Counted from the first letter of the stretch, positions 1 to 12,715 are shown. The stretch is DNA of 64,000 bases from Monoplex corrugatus (GCA_030674185.1 JAPXFY010000023.1:16203686-16267685), one strand, 5' to 3'. The notes: generated from the sequence alone by a model not told the origin. Made by a program: numbers and translations.

Positions 1-400
1 ACCACACCCCCACCTTGCCACGTACACACAATTACATGTGAAAACAAACTTGCACACTGAGACAGACACATGCACGCACACACATACACACATACATATA
101 CGCCTGTATGCGTGCAGATTGTCGCACAAGCGCTGACACGCACGCAAGCTCACTGTCTCTCTGTGTTTCTCTCTGTCTGTCTCTGTCTCTCTCTATCTCT
201 CTGTCTCTGTCTGTCTGTCTGTCTGTCTCACACACACACATACACACAAGATTATTGTTAAAAAACAAAGAAACAAAGAAACAAACAAACATACAAACAA
301 TTTACAAGCAAACAAACGAACGAACGAACAAACAAATGAACGAACAAACAAACAAACAAACAAACAAACAAACAAACAAACAAACAAAAATCGAATCCAG
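1..400. repeat. Low-complexity CA, TCTG and CAAA tracts
   Basis: Runs of CACA, TCTCTGTCTG and CAAA/CGAA follow one another. Frames through this stretch encode only periodic peptides, so no gene is supported. 400-630 is ordinary sequence without a recognisable feature. Confidence 0.9.
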
Positions 401-632
401 TAGAGTCCAATTGCATTCATGTTTTTGAATCGATACAGAGATTTCATGTATTTGTTTTGTCGACACACTTCTGCAGAGATAAATACAGAGAGTGTGTGGA
501 CAGTTATCAGTTGACTTCATCATCATACAGTTCACTGTGCAGTTTGATGACATGATGACGTTCAGTGTTTAGTATGAAATATGTCGTCACAGGGTGAGAC
601 GTATGGAAAGGCAAGAGACATACAACGAAACC

Positions 633-1195
633 AACTAGAGAATATTCACTTACACGTATACAGTGTCCAACTAGAGCATATTCACTTACACGTATACAGT
701 GTCCAACCAGAGAATATTCACTTACACGTATACAGTGTCCAACCAGAGCATATTCACTTACACGTATACAGTGTCCAACCAGAGCATATTCACTTACACG
801 TGTACAGTGTCCAACCAGAGCATATTCACTTACACGTATACAGTGTCCAACCAGAGCATATTCACTTACACGTGTACAGTGTCCAACCAGAGCATGTTCA
901 CTTACACGTATACAGTGTCCAACCAGAGCATATTCACTTATACGTATACAGTGTCCAACCAGAGCATATTCACTTACACGTATACAGTGTCCAACCAGAG
1001 CATATTCACTTACACGTATACAGTGTCCAACCAGAGCATATTCACTTACACGTATACAGTGTCCAACCAGAGCATATTCACTTACACGTATACAGTGTCC
1101 AACCAGAGCATATTCACTTACACGTATACAGTGTCCAACCAGAGCATATTCATTTACACGTGTACAGTGTCCAACTAGAGCATATTCACTTACAA
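633..1195. repeat. 36-bp minisatellite, about 15 copies
   Basis: Direct head-to-tail copies of a 36-bp unit containing CATATTCACTTACACGTATA, with few substitutions between copies (for example CGTATA/CGTGTA). There are no unique spacers. Because 36 is a multiple of three, reading frames stay open on both strands (about 250 codons each) and would give a 12-residue peptide repeat. That openness is a by-product of the unit length and is not evidence for coding. Confidence 0.95.
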
Positions 1196-1249
1196 TGTAT
1201 TTGTAATCTGCTCTTGTTTGAAATTGTTGAGTTGGAAATCCAAAATAAT

Positions 1250-1296
1250 TGTGACCGCCCGCTTTCAAGCAAACAGGAACCAGAAAGAAAAAGAAT
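1250..1296 (+). mobile_element. Terminal piece of a small fold-back element family
   Basis: Carries the GCAAACAGGAACCAGA terminus that recurs at 53598, 56050 and, inverted, at 59920-59960. The matching inner part (TAGAATCAGAAC ... GTTCTGATTCTA) lies at 1885-1945. The element therefore seems to have been split by the unrelated dispersed repeat between them. Confidence 0.6.
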
Positions 1297-1312
1297 TGGA
1301 AAAAGAGTATAG

Positions 1313-1850
1313 AATCGTTATTTGTTTAAAGCCCAGCCGACTGCGTAGAGCCACATCAGGGCTATAACCAGTTCGAAACACACACAATACTTTAACAGGA
1401 ATAAAAAGGAAAAGAAAATCAAGTACACACTTCAATGCATTCGCGCACATAATCTACGGACATGCCCCTGGGTTGATCATTCCGTCCAATTTATCGCACA
1501 GGGGATTTAAAAAACATACCTGAATACATGTTTAAACATAAACATAACTAAGGACACTAAAACATATACAAAAACAGTCCTTAATTACCTAAAATTGCTT
1601 CGGCATATCTCATTTCCCTTGAGCCAAAAATGCACTTAATACATGTACCCAATTATCAATCCTAAGAGAAAGTACGTAAGACTTTATCAAACACATACAG
1701 GTGAATGGACCAACAAGGCAGAAAATGACAGGAAGAAATGACAGAAAGCAAAGGAGGAAGAAAGAAAAAGTGACAGAAAAGAGGAAATTTCTAGCAGAGA
1801 GTTTCCAGAAAGTGGGGATACTGTTTAAATTGAAAGAGCCCCCGGCAATC
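1313..1850 (+). repeat. About 530-bp dispersed repeat, copy 1 (inverted copy at 36255-36830)
   Basis: The whole stretch realigns, reverse-complemented, to 36255-36830. Shared landmarks are the AAAGCCCAGCC end, the block around TTAATTACCTAAAATTGCTTC, CATTTCCCTT, and the other end with GGCAGAAAATGACAGGA and TTTCCAGAAAGTGGGGATAC. No open frame or recognised motif is present, so the class is unknown. A run of about 25 G follows at 1854-1880. Confidence 0.75.
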
Positions 1851-1851
1851 C

Positions 1852-1882
<31 letters not shown>

Positions 1883-2040
1883 AATATAGAATCAGAACTC
1901 GGTATTATACAAGCGTTCTGATTCTATTTTCATGGATGTTTTTCTCTTCATTGAGTTGGGGTTGCCCATAGATGGGTTTTTATGATGTGTATCCATGGGG
2001 CGTTGGTCATATTGGTGATCTTTTGTTCTTGTGTGGTTTG

Positions 2041-3310
2041 TTTTATTTAGTTGTTTCGGACATAGTAGTTAAACATATTCATTTCACTAGATTTTGGCCT
2101 AGATGATTTATTGTATTTAGTTGTTTAGGACATAGTGGTTAAACATTAATTTCACTAGATTTTGGCCTAGATGATTTATTGTATTTAGTTGTTTAGGACA
2201 TAGTGGTTAAACATATTAATTTCACTAGATTTTGGCCTAGATGATTTATTGTATTTAGTTGTTTAGGACATAGTGGTTAAACATATTAATTTCACTAGAT
2301 TTTGGCCTAGATGATTTATTGTATTTAGTTGTTTCGAACATAGTAGTTGAAGATATCAATTTCACTAGATTTTGGCCTAGATGATTTATTGTATTTAGTT
2401 GTTTAGGACATAGTGGTTAAACATATTAATTTCACTAGACTTTGGCCTAGATGATTTATTGTATTTAGTTGTTTAGGACATAGTGGTTAAACATATTAAT
2501 TTCACTAGATTTAGGCCTAGATGATTTTATTGTATTTAGTTGTTTCGGACGTAGTGGTCTGAAGATATTAATTTCACTAGATTTTGGCCTAGATGATTTA
2601 TTGTAATTAGTTGTTTAGGACATAGTGGTTGAAGATATTAATTTCACTAGATTTTGGCCTAGATGATTTATTGTAATTAGTTGTTTAGGACATAGTGGTT
2701 GAAGATATTAATTTCACTAGATTTTGGCCTAGATGATTTATTGTATTTAGTTGTTTCGAACATAGTGTTAAACATATTAATTTCACTAGACTTTGTTCTA
2801 GATGATTTATTGTATTTAGTTGTTTCGGACGTAGTGGTCTGAAGATATCAATTTCACTAGACTTTGGCCTAGATGATTTATTGTAATTAGTTGTTTAGGA
2901 CATAGTGGTTGAAGATATCATTTCACTAGATTTTGGCCTAGATGATTTATTGTAATTAGTTGTTTAGGACATAGTGGTTGAAGATATTTCACTAGATTTG
3001 GCCTAGATGATTGTATTGTGTTTAATTTCACTAGATTTTGGCCTAGATGATTTATTGTAATTAGTTGTTTAGGACATAGTGGTTGAAGATATTAATTTCA
3101 CTAGATTTTGGCCTAGATGATTTATTGTATTTAGTTGTTTAGGACATAGTGGTTGAAGATATTAATTTCACTAGACTTTGGCCTAGATGATTTATTGTAT
3201 TTAATTTCACTAGATTTTGGCCTAGATGATTTATTGTATTTAGTTGTTTCGGACATAGTAGTTAAAGATATCAATTTCACTAGATTTTGTGGCCTATATT
3301 GTTTCAATGA
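2041..3310. repeat. 70-bp AT-rich minisatellite, about 17 copies
   Basis: Tandem units containing TTTGGCCTAGATGATTTATT followed by GTATTTAGTTGTTTAGGACA and TTTCACTAGA. Unit length is about 70 bp with scattered indels and some shortened units near 3000 and 3200. No coding frame persists. Confidence 0.95.
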
Positions 3311-3550
3311 CAGTCTGATATGACAAAGACAGACGTCCATGCACTATGTAGGACACTCAAGGTCTCACTAACACGCAGAGCTTGTGCCCCAGTATAATGC
3401 TTTTGCATAATTATTGTGGACCTTATCCATCATATGACATCTGTGGTGTCAGTATATGTGCCCTTTATTCAGTGCACGGAGACCTTCACCTTGAGAACAT
3501 GTAAGTGGGGAATGAGGTCGACAGGCCTCTTCACTTTCTGGCCAGTGTTT

Positions 3551-4072
3551 TAATAATATACAATATTTTTAATAATATACAATATTTTATATAGCGCAAA
3601 ATCTTGATAAAATCAAATCTAAGCGCTAAAACAGACACACACGCACGCACGCACACACACCGCACGCACGCACGCACACACACACACACATACACACACA
3701 CACGCACACGCACACGCTCACGCACACGCACACGACTATAAATGGGGAGAAAGAATAAAAGCAATGGAAAATTATAGAGAGCATATTATATACAATTATA
3801 TATTACACTGTGATTCCCCTCCGAGTGGAGACAGGCTGCAGAGGGGATTGAGTGAGGTCAGGATTTTATGCAGAGGAGAAAAGGTGAGTTTTGAGAGCGG
3901 ACTTGAAGGAGACAAAAGTAGGTTGCTGACGGACAGAGAGAGGAAGTTTGTTCCAGGAAAGTGGACCAGAAACAGAGAAGGCTCGTGGACCATAGGTATT
4001 GAACTTAGTGCGTGGAAAGCGAAAAGTCAGAGGATCGGAGGCAGAGCGGAGGGTACGTGAGGGAACATAGAT
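3551..4072 (-). mobile_element. L2/CR1-like LINE, 3' end fragment
   Basis: Reverse-complement match to the LINE end at 62830-63290. It has the same C-terminal coding remnant, then 3' UTR with a CA/TG microsatellite (3645-3735), then the signature AGCGCTTAG ... GCGCTATATAAAT at the 3' terminus. The coding remnant corresponds to the conserved C-terminal block after the reverse transcriptase. It is 5'-truncated, as is usual for LINE insertions. Confidence 0.8.
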
Positions 4073-4079
4073 CTCAAGA

Positions 4080-4600
4080 TCTAACGGTGGTGGCTGCTCA
4101 TGTCATTTAGTGCTTTACTTTCCTCAACACTAAAAGGTCACTTAGGTCAGGGGTGGGGGACAAAACTTGACCTTGCACTTATAACCTCTTGTCCCGTCAT
4201 CAGAATTCAAGTCAGCTCAGATCATTAAGGACTTTTTTTTGTCTTTTCGTGTTTTTACGTTTAGACAATCATTGATTCTGATTAAAAAAACAACAAAAAA
4301 AACAAAAACAAAAACAAAAACAAAAAAACCCTCCATAAAACGTATAGAATATATCAGCCTAGTTTTTCTCTTAGCGTGTGTGTTAAGCTTAGCAGAGAGT
4401 GTCTGCATATAATAGTACATGTATGTCATCGTCTGAATTTTTTTTTCCAACGGTGGTGTTTCGTCTAGGGAAGATAGCACAGAATCTGACAGCCTCAGGC
4501 ATCAAAACAACAGCGTTGTGAGTTTTGTTTCTCTACGTGTGTGCTTCACTGTTGGCATTGCTTATTGCCAACGATAATAGTTACTAAGAGATTTTGACTC
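4080..4600. other. No gene recognised
   Basis: Mixed sequence with an A-rich (AAAAAC)n patch at 4285-4330. No convincing open frame, RNA gene or repeat match was seen. Confidence 0.5.
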
Positions 4601-4604
4601 AGAT

Positions 4605-4757
4605 TCTTGTGGGGGGTGGGGGGGTGTGGGGAATGTGTGTGTGTGTGTGGATGGGTGGGAGGGTGAGGGTGTGTGTGTTGTGTGTATGTGTGTGTGTGTG
4701 TGTGGGGGGGGGGGGGGTATGTGTGTGTGTGCGTGTGTGTGTGTGTGTGTGTATGTG

Positions 4758-4790
<33 letters not shown>

Positions 4791-5178
4791 TTTGTGGGGG
4801 GGGGGTGTATGTGTGTGTGTTTGTGTGTGTGTGTTTGTGTGTGTGTGTGTGGGGTGTGTGTGTGTGTCTGTGTGTGTGTGTGTTGTGTGTGTGTTTGTGT
4901 GTGTGTGTGGGTGTTTTTGTGTTTGTGTGTGTGTGTGGTGTTTGTGTGTTGTGTGTGAGTGTTTGTGTGTGTTTGTGTGTGTGTGCGTGCGTTGTTGTGT
5001 GTGTGTGGTGTGTGTGTTGTGTGTGTGTGTGGTGTGGTGTGTGTGTGTGCGTGCGCCCGCGTGTGTGTGTGTGTGTGTACGTGCGTGCTGCGTGTGTGTG
5101 TGTTTGTGTGTGTGTTTGTGTGTGTGTATTGTTGTGTGTGTCTGTGTCTGTGTGTGTGTCTGTGCCTGTGTGTTTTAA
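4605..5178. repeat. TG-rich microsatellite with G runs
   Basis: Interrupted (TG)n with GGGG blocks at 4613-4632, 4704-4717 and 4797-4806. The long frames here encode only Cys-Val repeats or their Thr-His complement and are not genes. Confidence 0.95.
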
Positions 5179-5375
5179 GCATGAATGCCACGGTCTCTCA
5201 GAGCATAAGACTTAAACGTTTATTCAAGAGGGATTTACAGCACTCGGACAATCCCATACGCACTCCACCCAATCAGTTTTATCTGGGGAGACTCCTTGAG
5301 CCTGCACAAAACCCCATAGGCTGGCCAGATCTTAGAATGTCAGAGAGAGGGGGGGGGGGGGGGTAGGAGGAAAAG

Positions 5376-5480
5376 CACAGGATCTTTGAAACACTAAGCT
5401 GACGCCACTAGAATAATCGAAGCATTAAGATGGGCAGCCAGCTGGGAAGTTGTTTTTTATGTTGTGGGCTGGACTAGTTT
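5376..5480 (+). repeat. Dispersed repeat D, copy 1
   Basis: The segment from GAAACACTAAGCTGAC through GATGGGCAGC to TGTTGTGGGCTG also occurs at 12592-12715 (same strand) and at 35440-35545 (inverted). It has no coding content and its class is not recognised. Confidence 0.65.
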
Positions 5481-5809
5481 CGTAGAAGGGAGACGCACAT
5501 ATTTACATAATTACAAGTTCATATCAACATTTATTATGTTGTAACAGTGTTTTAAATGATTTTCACAAATGCATGACAAATTAATTTTACGATTCGTTCA
5601 TTTAATGGGAGATAAATACAGAATGTTTTGTTTTTTGTTGTTTTTTGTTTTTTTACACAAAGAAGGCTGAAATACTTTGGTGGAATATTTTGTTGTCTGA
5701 TTTCTTTCACCTCTGTACAAGAAAATATACATTGAACTTCATCCTCTTTTATTTCTTGAAATAATAGACATGGCATGTTACAAAAGCATGTTTGTCTGTA
5801 ATGATAGTT

Positions 5810-5818
5810 AAGGAGAGA

Positions 5819-5849
<31 letters not shown>

Positions 5850-5965
5850 CAAACAGACAGACAGACAGACAGAAACAGAGATAGACAGAGACTGACAGAC
5901 ACACACACACACACACAGACAGACAGACACACACTCAGACAGAGAGAGACAGAGACACAGAGAAA

Positions 5966-5999
<34 letters not shown>

Positions 6000-6229
6000 C
6001 ATATATACATACATACATATATACAACATACATTCCTACATACATACTCACCTACTTACATACATGCATACATACGTACATACACACTTACATACACACA
6101 AACATGCATGAATGCATACATGCATACCTACCTACCCACCTACCTACATACATACTTACTTACATGCATACACACATACATACATACATACATACATACA
6201 TACATACATAAATACATACATACATACAT
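5810..6229. repeat. GACA/GA tract followed by (CATA)n
   Basis: AGAGAGAC and GACA tracts (5815-5965) pass into (CATA)n with CATG and CTAC variants. The (CATA)n array continues on the far side of the LTR insertion (7151 on), so the retroelement sits inside one microsatellite. Confidence 0.95.
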
Positions 6230-6343
6230 TGTTTCGTTCTTTCTACAGCCAACTCGGAAGTCAACGTCAAACCGTCCAAATGATGAGAAAAACGCAGGAC
6301 ACGCAGGAAGTCCAAGCTTTCAAAGAAAAGAAGACAGCAATCA

Positions 6344-6530
6344 TGTGACGTGTGTTGACAGTAAACAGCGTGCGGATAACAGCACGGCATGATATTCGTT
6401 TAAATGATAACTGATTGCTGTTCACTGTGATATGTATATATACTGTAGTCAGTTGAGAATCAGACAGTGAGGAGTAAAGACGAAGAAGCATTGCCCTGTC
6501 TTCCGAGTTGGCTGTAGAAAGAACGAAACA
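6344..6530 (+). repeat. LTR of the Gypsy-type element
   Basis: Begins TGTGACGTGTGTTGACAG and ends GAAAGAACGAAACA (TG...CA). It is 187 bp, the same length as, and nearly identical to, the reverse complements of 15579-15765 and 18741-18927. TGGTGTCAGAA directly follows at 6531, matching a leucine tRNA 3' end as primer-binding site. Confidence 0.85.
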
Positions 6531-6595
6531 TGGTGTCAGAATCATGATTACGAACTCTAACAAAAATCCAGAATATTGAAGTCTAAAGTTCAACC

Positions 6596-7140
6596 ATGGA
6601 AGATGAACAAGAAGAGAGAAAAGCCAATCGACGACATGCCAAGATTCCCTTGCCTCCTAAACTTGATGTGAATGGAGGAAACCTGCAGAGCAGCTGGAGG
6701 AAATTCAAGAGGCTTTGGGACAGCTATGAAATTGTGACAACACAGACAGAAGAAGACTCAACATACAGAACAGCAGTTTTTCTTTCTTGCATCGGGCTGG
6801 ATGCTATGGACATCTATGAAGGATTGGCATTTGCTAATGAAGCTGAAAGAAATGACATTGACACCGTTCTGCAGAAATTCGAAGAATACTGTGTGGGTTC
6901 AACCAGCATTCAGATTCAACTGCAGACATCAAGCAGCAGTAGAATCTATCGAACAGTTTGTAGCAGAACTGCGGAGACTGATCAAGACCTGTAACTATGG
7001 TACACTGGAAGACAGACTGTTGAGAGATTAAATCGTACTGGGTGTACATGACGAGACTCTGCAATCAAAATTACTGGAAGTGCGACAGCTGACATTGACT
7101 GCATGTATTGATATGTGCAGAGCGCATGAATCAAGTCAAC
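6596..7140 (+). pseudogene. Gag fragment of the Gypsy-type element
   Basis: The frame opening at 6596 encodes the gag N-terminus (MEDEQEERKANRR..., then LPPKLDVNGGNLQSSWRKF), closely matching the gag of the element at 15579-18927. A deletion of roughly 14 bp near 6905 shifts the frame; a TAA replaces the expected codon at 7029. The copy stops before the zinc knuckles. It has no protease or pol and is a dead fragment. Confidence 0.85.
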
Positions 7141-7150
7141 ACACGTCACA

Positions 7151-7270
7151 TACATACATACATCTATCCATCAATCCATCCATCCATCCATTCGCCCATC
7201 CATCCATCCATCCATGCATACATACATACATACATACATACACATACACATACATACATACATACATACG

Positions 7271-7304
<34 letters not shown>

Positions 7305-7888
7305 CTTACATGCATACATACATACATACTTACATGCATACATACATACATACATACGTACGTACATACATACATACACCCATACATCATACATACATAA
7401 CATACATAATATACATACATACATACATACATACATACACACATACATACACATACAACATACATACATCACTACATACACATACACATACATACACACA
7501 TACATACATACATACACACATACATACACATATACATACAAACATACACACATACATACATACACACACATACATACATGCACACATACATACATACACA
7601 AATACATACATACACACATACATACATACACACATACATACATACATACACCATACATACATACATACATACATACATACATGCATACATACACACATAC
7701 ATACATACATACACACATACATACATACATGCATACATGCATACATCATACATACAACATACATACATACATACATACATACATACATACATACATACAT
7801 ACATACATACACACATACATACATACATACATACACATACATACATACATACTACATACATACATACATACATACATACATACATACA

Positions 7889-7920
<32 letters not shown>

Positions 7921-7945
7921 CATACATACATACATACATACAACC
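7151..7945. repeat. (CATA)n microsatellite, about 800 bp
   Basis: Nearly uninterrupted CATA/TACA repeats with CATC at 7166-7215. Long frames give only Tyr-Ile-His-Thr or Met-Tyr-Val-Cys periodicity and are not genes. Confidence 0.97.
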
Positions 7946-8432
7946 AGTCGCTGTGGTGTAGTGGTTAACACAACAGACTACTGACTGGAAGGTTATAGGT
8001 TCGAATCCCCATTAGTCCCTTCAAAAATCATTGTGGGATTTTTCGGCTCAAACCGGCTCCTGCCCAGAGTCGGGCGTGCTATGGGCTCATTGGGAAGACT
8101 GGGACCACACAGTCGAGTCTCATCCACTTCACGGATGCATCATTGAGGGTGTTGCTCAAAACTTCCGACCAACACCGCAGGTGTCTGTATCTCTCCCGCC
8201 TGGTTGATGCCAGGATATATTATGATACTAAGAGTAGAGTACAGCCCTGTCACGCAGTCTCAATCCTAGATGGAACTCCATAGCATCGTGATTATCATCC
8301 TCATCGACATCATCGTATTGTAAAAAAAAAAATGCCCCGGCTTTTGTGGCCATTAAGGTGGCGCAGAATACGGGGACGGGGGTGGTGGTGAGCACAGAGG
8401 TAACCTCCTTGAGTTCGATGATCCAAAAAGAA
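7946..8432 (+). mobile_element. tRNA-derived SINE, full-length copy
   Basis: The head has a Pol III A box (GTGGTGTAGTGGTTAAC) and a B box (GGTTCGAATCC) about 45 bp apart, as in tRNA-derived SINEs. A body of about 350 bp follows (CCAGAGTCGGGCGTGC, GGGACCACACAGTCGAGTC, CACGCAGTCTCAATCC), then a GAT-rich stretch, an A run (8320-8331) and a conserved tail (GTGGCCATTAAGGTGGCGCAG) ending near GATGATCC. Copies lie at 21370-21872 (-), 53795-54232 (-) and 54233-54490 (+). It lies in the intron or 3' flank of the minus-strand VWC gene. Confidence 0.85.
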
Positions 8433-8455
8433 AGGAAAAAAACCCGACACACATA

Positions 8456-8593
8456 CGTACATACATACATACATACATACATACATACATACATACATAC
8501 ATACATACATACATACATACATACATACATACATACATACATACATACATACATACATACATACATACATACATACATACATACATACATACA

Positions 8594-8626
<33 letters not shown>
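8456..8626. repeat. (CATA)n microsatellite next to a splice donor
   Basis: About 42 perfect TACA units. On the minus strand this reads (GTAT)n and begins within eight bases of the predicted 5' splice site of the VWC exon. Confidence 0.95.
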
Positions 8627-8627
<1 letters not shown>

Positions 8628-8628
8628 C

Positions 8629-9094
8629 CTGTAGGACATACGGGACAACACTTGCCAGGACGATGCACAAAGTCCACACACATGATCGGCGGACAGGGCT
8701 TGACGTCACAGGTGCTGGGCCCGCCCTTCGAAGGGCAGTAACACCGTGAACAACCGTCCTGGTGGATGACCTCCCCTCGCTGGTACACATGACCGTCCGT
8801 GTGACGACATCCGTACTCGGCGCATTTGGGACAACAGGAGCTGTACCGCCGTGACGTCACGTTGACATGACGTAAGCAGTGGGGTTGTTCCTGGCAATCT
8901 TCCACTGTGCAGACCACGTGACCGCCTCTTCTCGGACAGCGACAGGACGTACAGCGGTCAGATTTGAACCTGGAACCAGGGGACACCACCCGGCCCCTGA
9001 ACAAGCAGCCCTTGTCTTGTATGGGAAACAATCCGTAGACTAGTGACGCGAGGCAAACCAAACCCACAATGAGGCTGAACGAATACATTGTCAT
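8629..9094 (-). CDS. VWC-domain secreted protein, first coding exon
   Basis: Likely a secreted extracellular protein with von Willebrand factor C domains, a fold often used to bind growth factors such as BMPs (family knowledge; the ligand here is unknown). It starts at ATG 9094 with a clear signal peptide (MTMYSFSLIVGLVCLASLVYG). Two cysteine-rich modules follow, at about residues 29-90 and 94-153. Each has the C-x2-C-x-C core (CTSCRC and CSRCYC), an internal C-x4-C pair and a terminal CCPxC (CCPKC, CCPVC). The coding part ends at CAG/GTATAT, a plausible splice donor at 8628/8627. Beyond it the frame runs on through (GTAT)n as Tyr-Val-Cys-Met repeats, which I read as intron. No later exon is visible in the window, so the gene is partial here. 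Confidence 0.8.
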
Positions 9095-9179
9095 TTTTGC
9101 GTTAGATTTACAATGGCGATTTTTAGGTTTACAATGGCGAACTGATAGTCTTATTCTTATTCTTATTTCTTATGACTTA

Positions 9180-9460
9180 TTATTATGAAAGAAGAGTACT
9201 TTGTTGATGTTCTGAACAGCAGTTCTCTGTTACTGGAAAAGTGTTTCTTGGGATAAACAAGATTTTTTATGGAAGGATGCCCCGGAGCGATCTTGAACTG
9301 ATATTATTATTTTTATTTCTTATTACTTATTACTTCTTATTATTAAAGAAGAAGAATCTGTTGATGTTCTGAACAGCAGCTCTCTGGTTTCTGGAAAACT
9401 GTTTCTGGACATAAAACAAGATTTTTTTTTTATAGAAGGATGCCTCAGAGCTGACTGGAC
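9180..9460. repeat. Imperfect direct duplication of about 115 bp
   Basis: The stretch TTGATGTTCTGAACAGCAG ... AACAAGATTTTTTATGGAAGGATGCC at 9200-9285 recurs at 9359-9446 with small changes. It lies just upstream of the VWC gene start, so a promoter role is possible but unproven. Confidence 0.7.
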
Positions 9461-10639
9461 ACTCAGACTGATTCAATGAAACTGGAATCAACACACGAGA
9501 TGATCTGGTAGTCTCCCTGTGCTTTTTATTGATCAGTTTGATGCAGAGGTAATATACACGCCAGCCAGTTTGACTGCACGGGTACAAAATACAGCGACCT
9601 CCAGTCTATGCAGCTGCGAATTCGTTCCTGATTGTCTTCAAAGTTACAGAAGGTAAAGCTTCGAGGGATTGGAGAGAGAGAGAGGGACTCTGCCCACAAA
9701 GTACTGTCCCTGAGAGAAGTTGAATTCGTTGCCATCTCACTCCCCCACGACCATAGTTTTAATGGACATCGTTTACGTGACCTTTTTTGTATAATGTTTC
9801 TCGAATCAATAGGTCTGTTTGACTAAAAGTCAAACAATAAACTGCTATTCATTTTCCAGCTGGCACAATTGTCTCGTCCATCATTCAACAAAACAGTTAT
9901 CATGACCAGCATCTCTTGTCTTTTCAAACGTTCACAGGAGACACATCTCTTCAAATTTCATACACAGTATCATCGAAATCTTTATTTCCCCCTTGCGCGG
10001 ATTCGAGAGAGCAGGAACGTATAAAACTTTTAACTTCTAAAAGCACATATGTCAATAGACGTTGAAAGAAATAACGAACAAAACGAACGTAGAACACAGC
10101 CACTGAACCCACAATCCAGGTATTTTCAAAATGCAGAGATCTCCGCAAGGCTTACACAACTACCACAGTCACGAAGACTCGTCAGCACAGTTAGTTTTTC
10201 CCAGACGCTGGTGGATATTTTGATGAGCACGGATACACACACACCCCAAAGTGTACTTGGAGAGGAGAGTGGGGGGAGGTGGCGGGAGCTGACGGAGTGG
10301 ATGTAACTGAATTAGCTCGACCCGAGGATTTTTTCTCTCTCAAAAAGAACGGGTACGGGGTGAACTAGATCGGCTCTGTGTCTGGGTGTCTGTATGGCAG
10401 TCTATCTGTGCCTTAATCATAGCGGCATCTAGAACATTTTTAAAACATATTTGTTTGAAGAAACTGAAGTAGCTGTAGCTACTTAAAGCGTCAATGATTA
10501 TGAAGCTGCACACTGCACCTGGGCAACCAGTCTCCTGAGCTCCAATATACGTTTTATCAATTTTACTTTTTCTGTCCACATGTGCTCTTTCTCTGGCTCT
10601 GAAGCTCAAGTATCTCATGGTGTAAGCCCGAAAGACAAT
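9461..10639. other. No gene recognised
   Basis: Non-repetitive sequence. Frames are short (up to about 90 codons) and show no familiar domain. An unseen exon cannot be excluded. Confidence 0.45.
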
Positions 10640-12570
<1,931 letters not shown>

Positions 12571-12591
12571 GCTGGCAAGGTCTTGAAATTG

Positions 12592-12715
12592 GGGAGGAGG
12601 AGGGGGACTATTGAAACACTAAGCTGACACCACCAGAATGATGGAAACATTAGGATGGGCAGCGAACAGACCAATTTTTAATGTTGCAGGCTGGGGTTGA
12701 ACTCCAGATGTCAGA
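12592..12715 (+). repeat. Dispersed repeat D, copy 2
   Basis: Shares GAAACACTAAGCTGACACCA, CATTAGGATGGGCAGC and the TGTTGCAGGCTGG end with 5376-5480, and inverted with 35440-35545. The class is unknown. Confidence 0.65.

Larger units (their letters stand above)
6230..7150 (+). mobile_element. Rearranged Gypsy-type LTR/gag copy inside an inverted LTR
   Basis: The outer ends are pieces of an inverted LTR: 6230-6260 matches the first 31 bases of the LTR at 15579, and 7139-7150 matches its last bases (ACACGTCACA). Between them, in plus orientation, lie a gag segment (6258-6340), a complete 187-bp LTR (6344-6530), the primer-binding site and gag up to 7140. The inserted segment begins and ends at the same gag site, with AAGTCAAC at both junctions, so it is circularly permuted relative to the element at 15579-18927. 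Confidence 0.75.

Noticed and set aside
633..1195. CRISPR-like regular 36-bp repeats
   Set aside because: Units are directly adjacent with no unique spacers, and the genome is eukaryotic.
4594..5215. Long frames of Cys-Val or Thr-His repeats in TG/CA tracts (also at 12315, 15271, 34189, 50732, 52646, 57617, 58062)
   Set aside because: They are translations of dinucleotide repeats, open on both strands, without any non-periodic sequence.
5552..6010. 152-codon minus-strand frame
   Set aside because: Half is GACA/CATA repeat translation and the rest shows no domain.
7108..7984. Long Tyr-Ile-His-Thr and Met-Tyr-Val-Cys frames in (CATA)n (also 6108, 8346, 48693, 58654)
   Set aside because: Pure tetranucleotide repeat translations; no start context or domain.
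7950..8015. A tRNA gene (A and B boxes present; likewise 21798-21870)
   Set aside because: No cloverleaf with a 3' acceptor stem could be traced, and both copies continue into the same 400-bp body, so they are SINE heads.
10049..10306. 85-codon frame upstream of the LINE
   Set aside because: No recognisable domain, signal or conservation evidence; length is within chance expectation.
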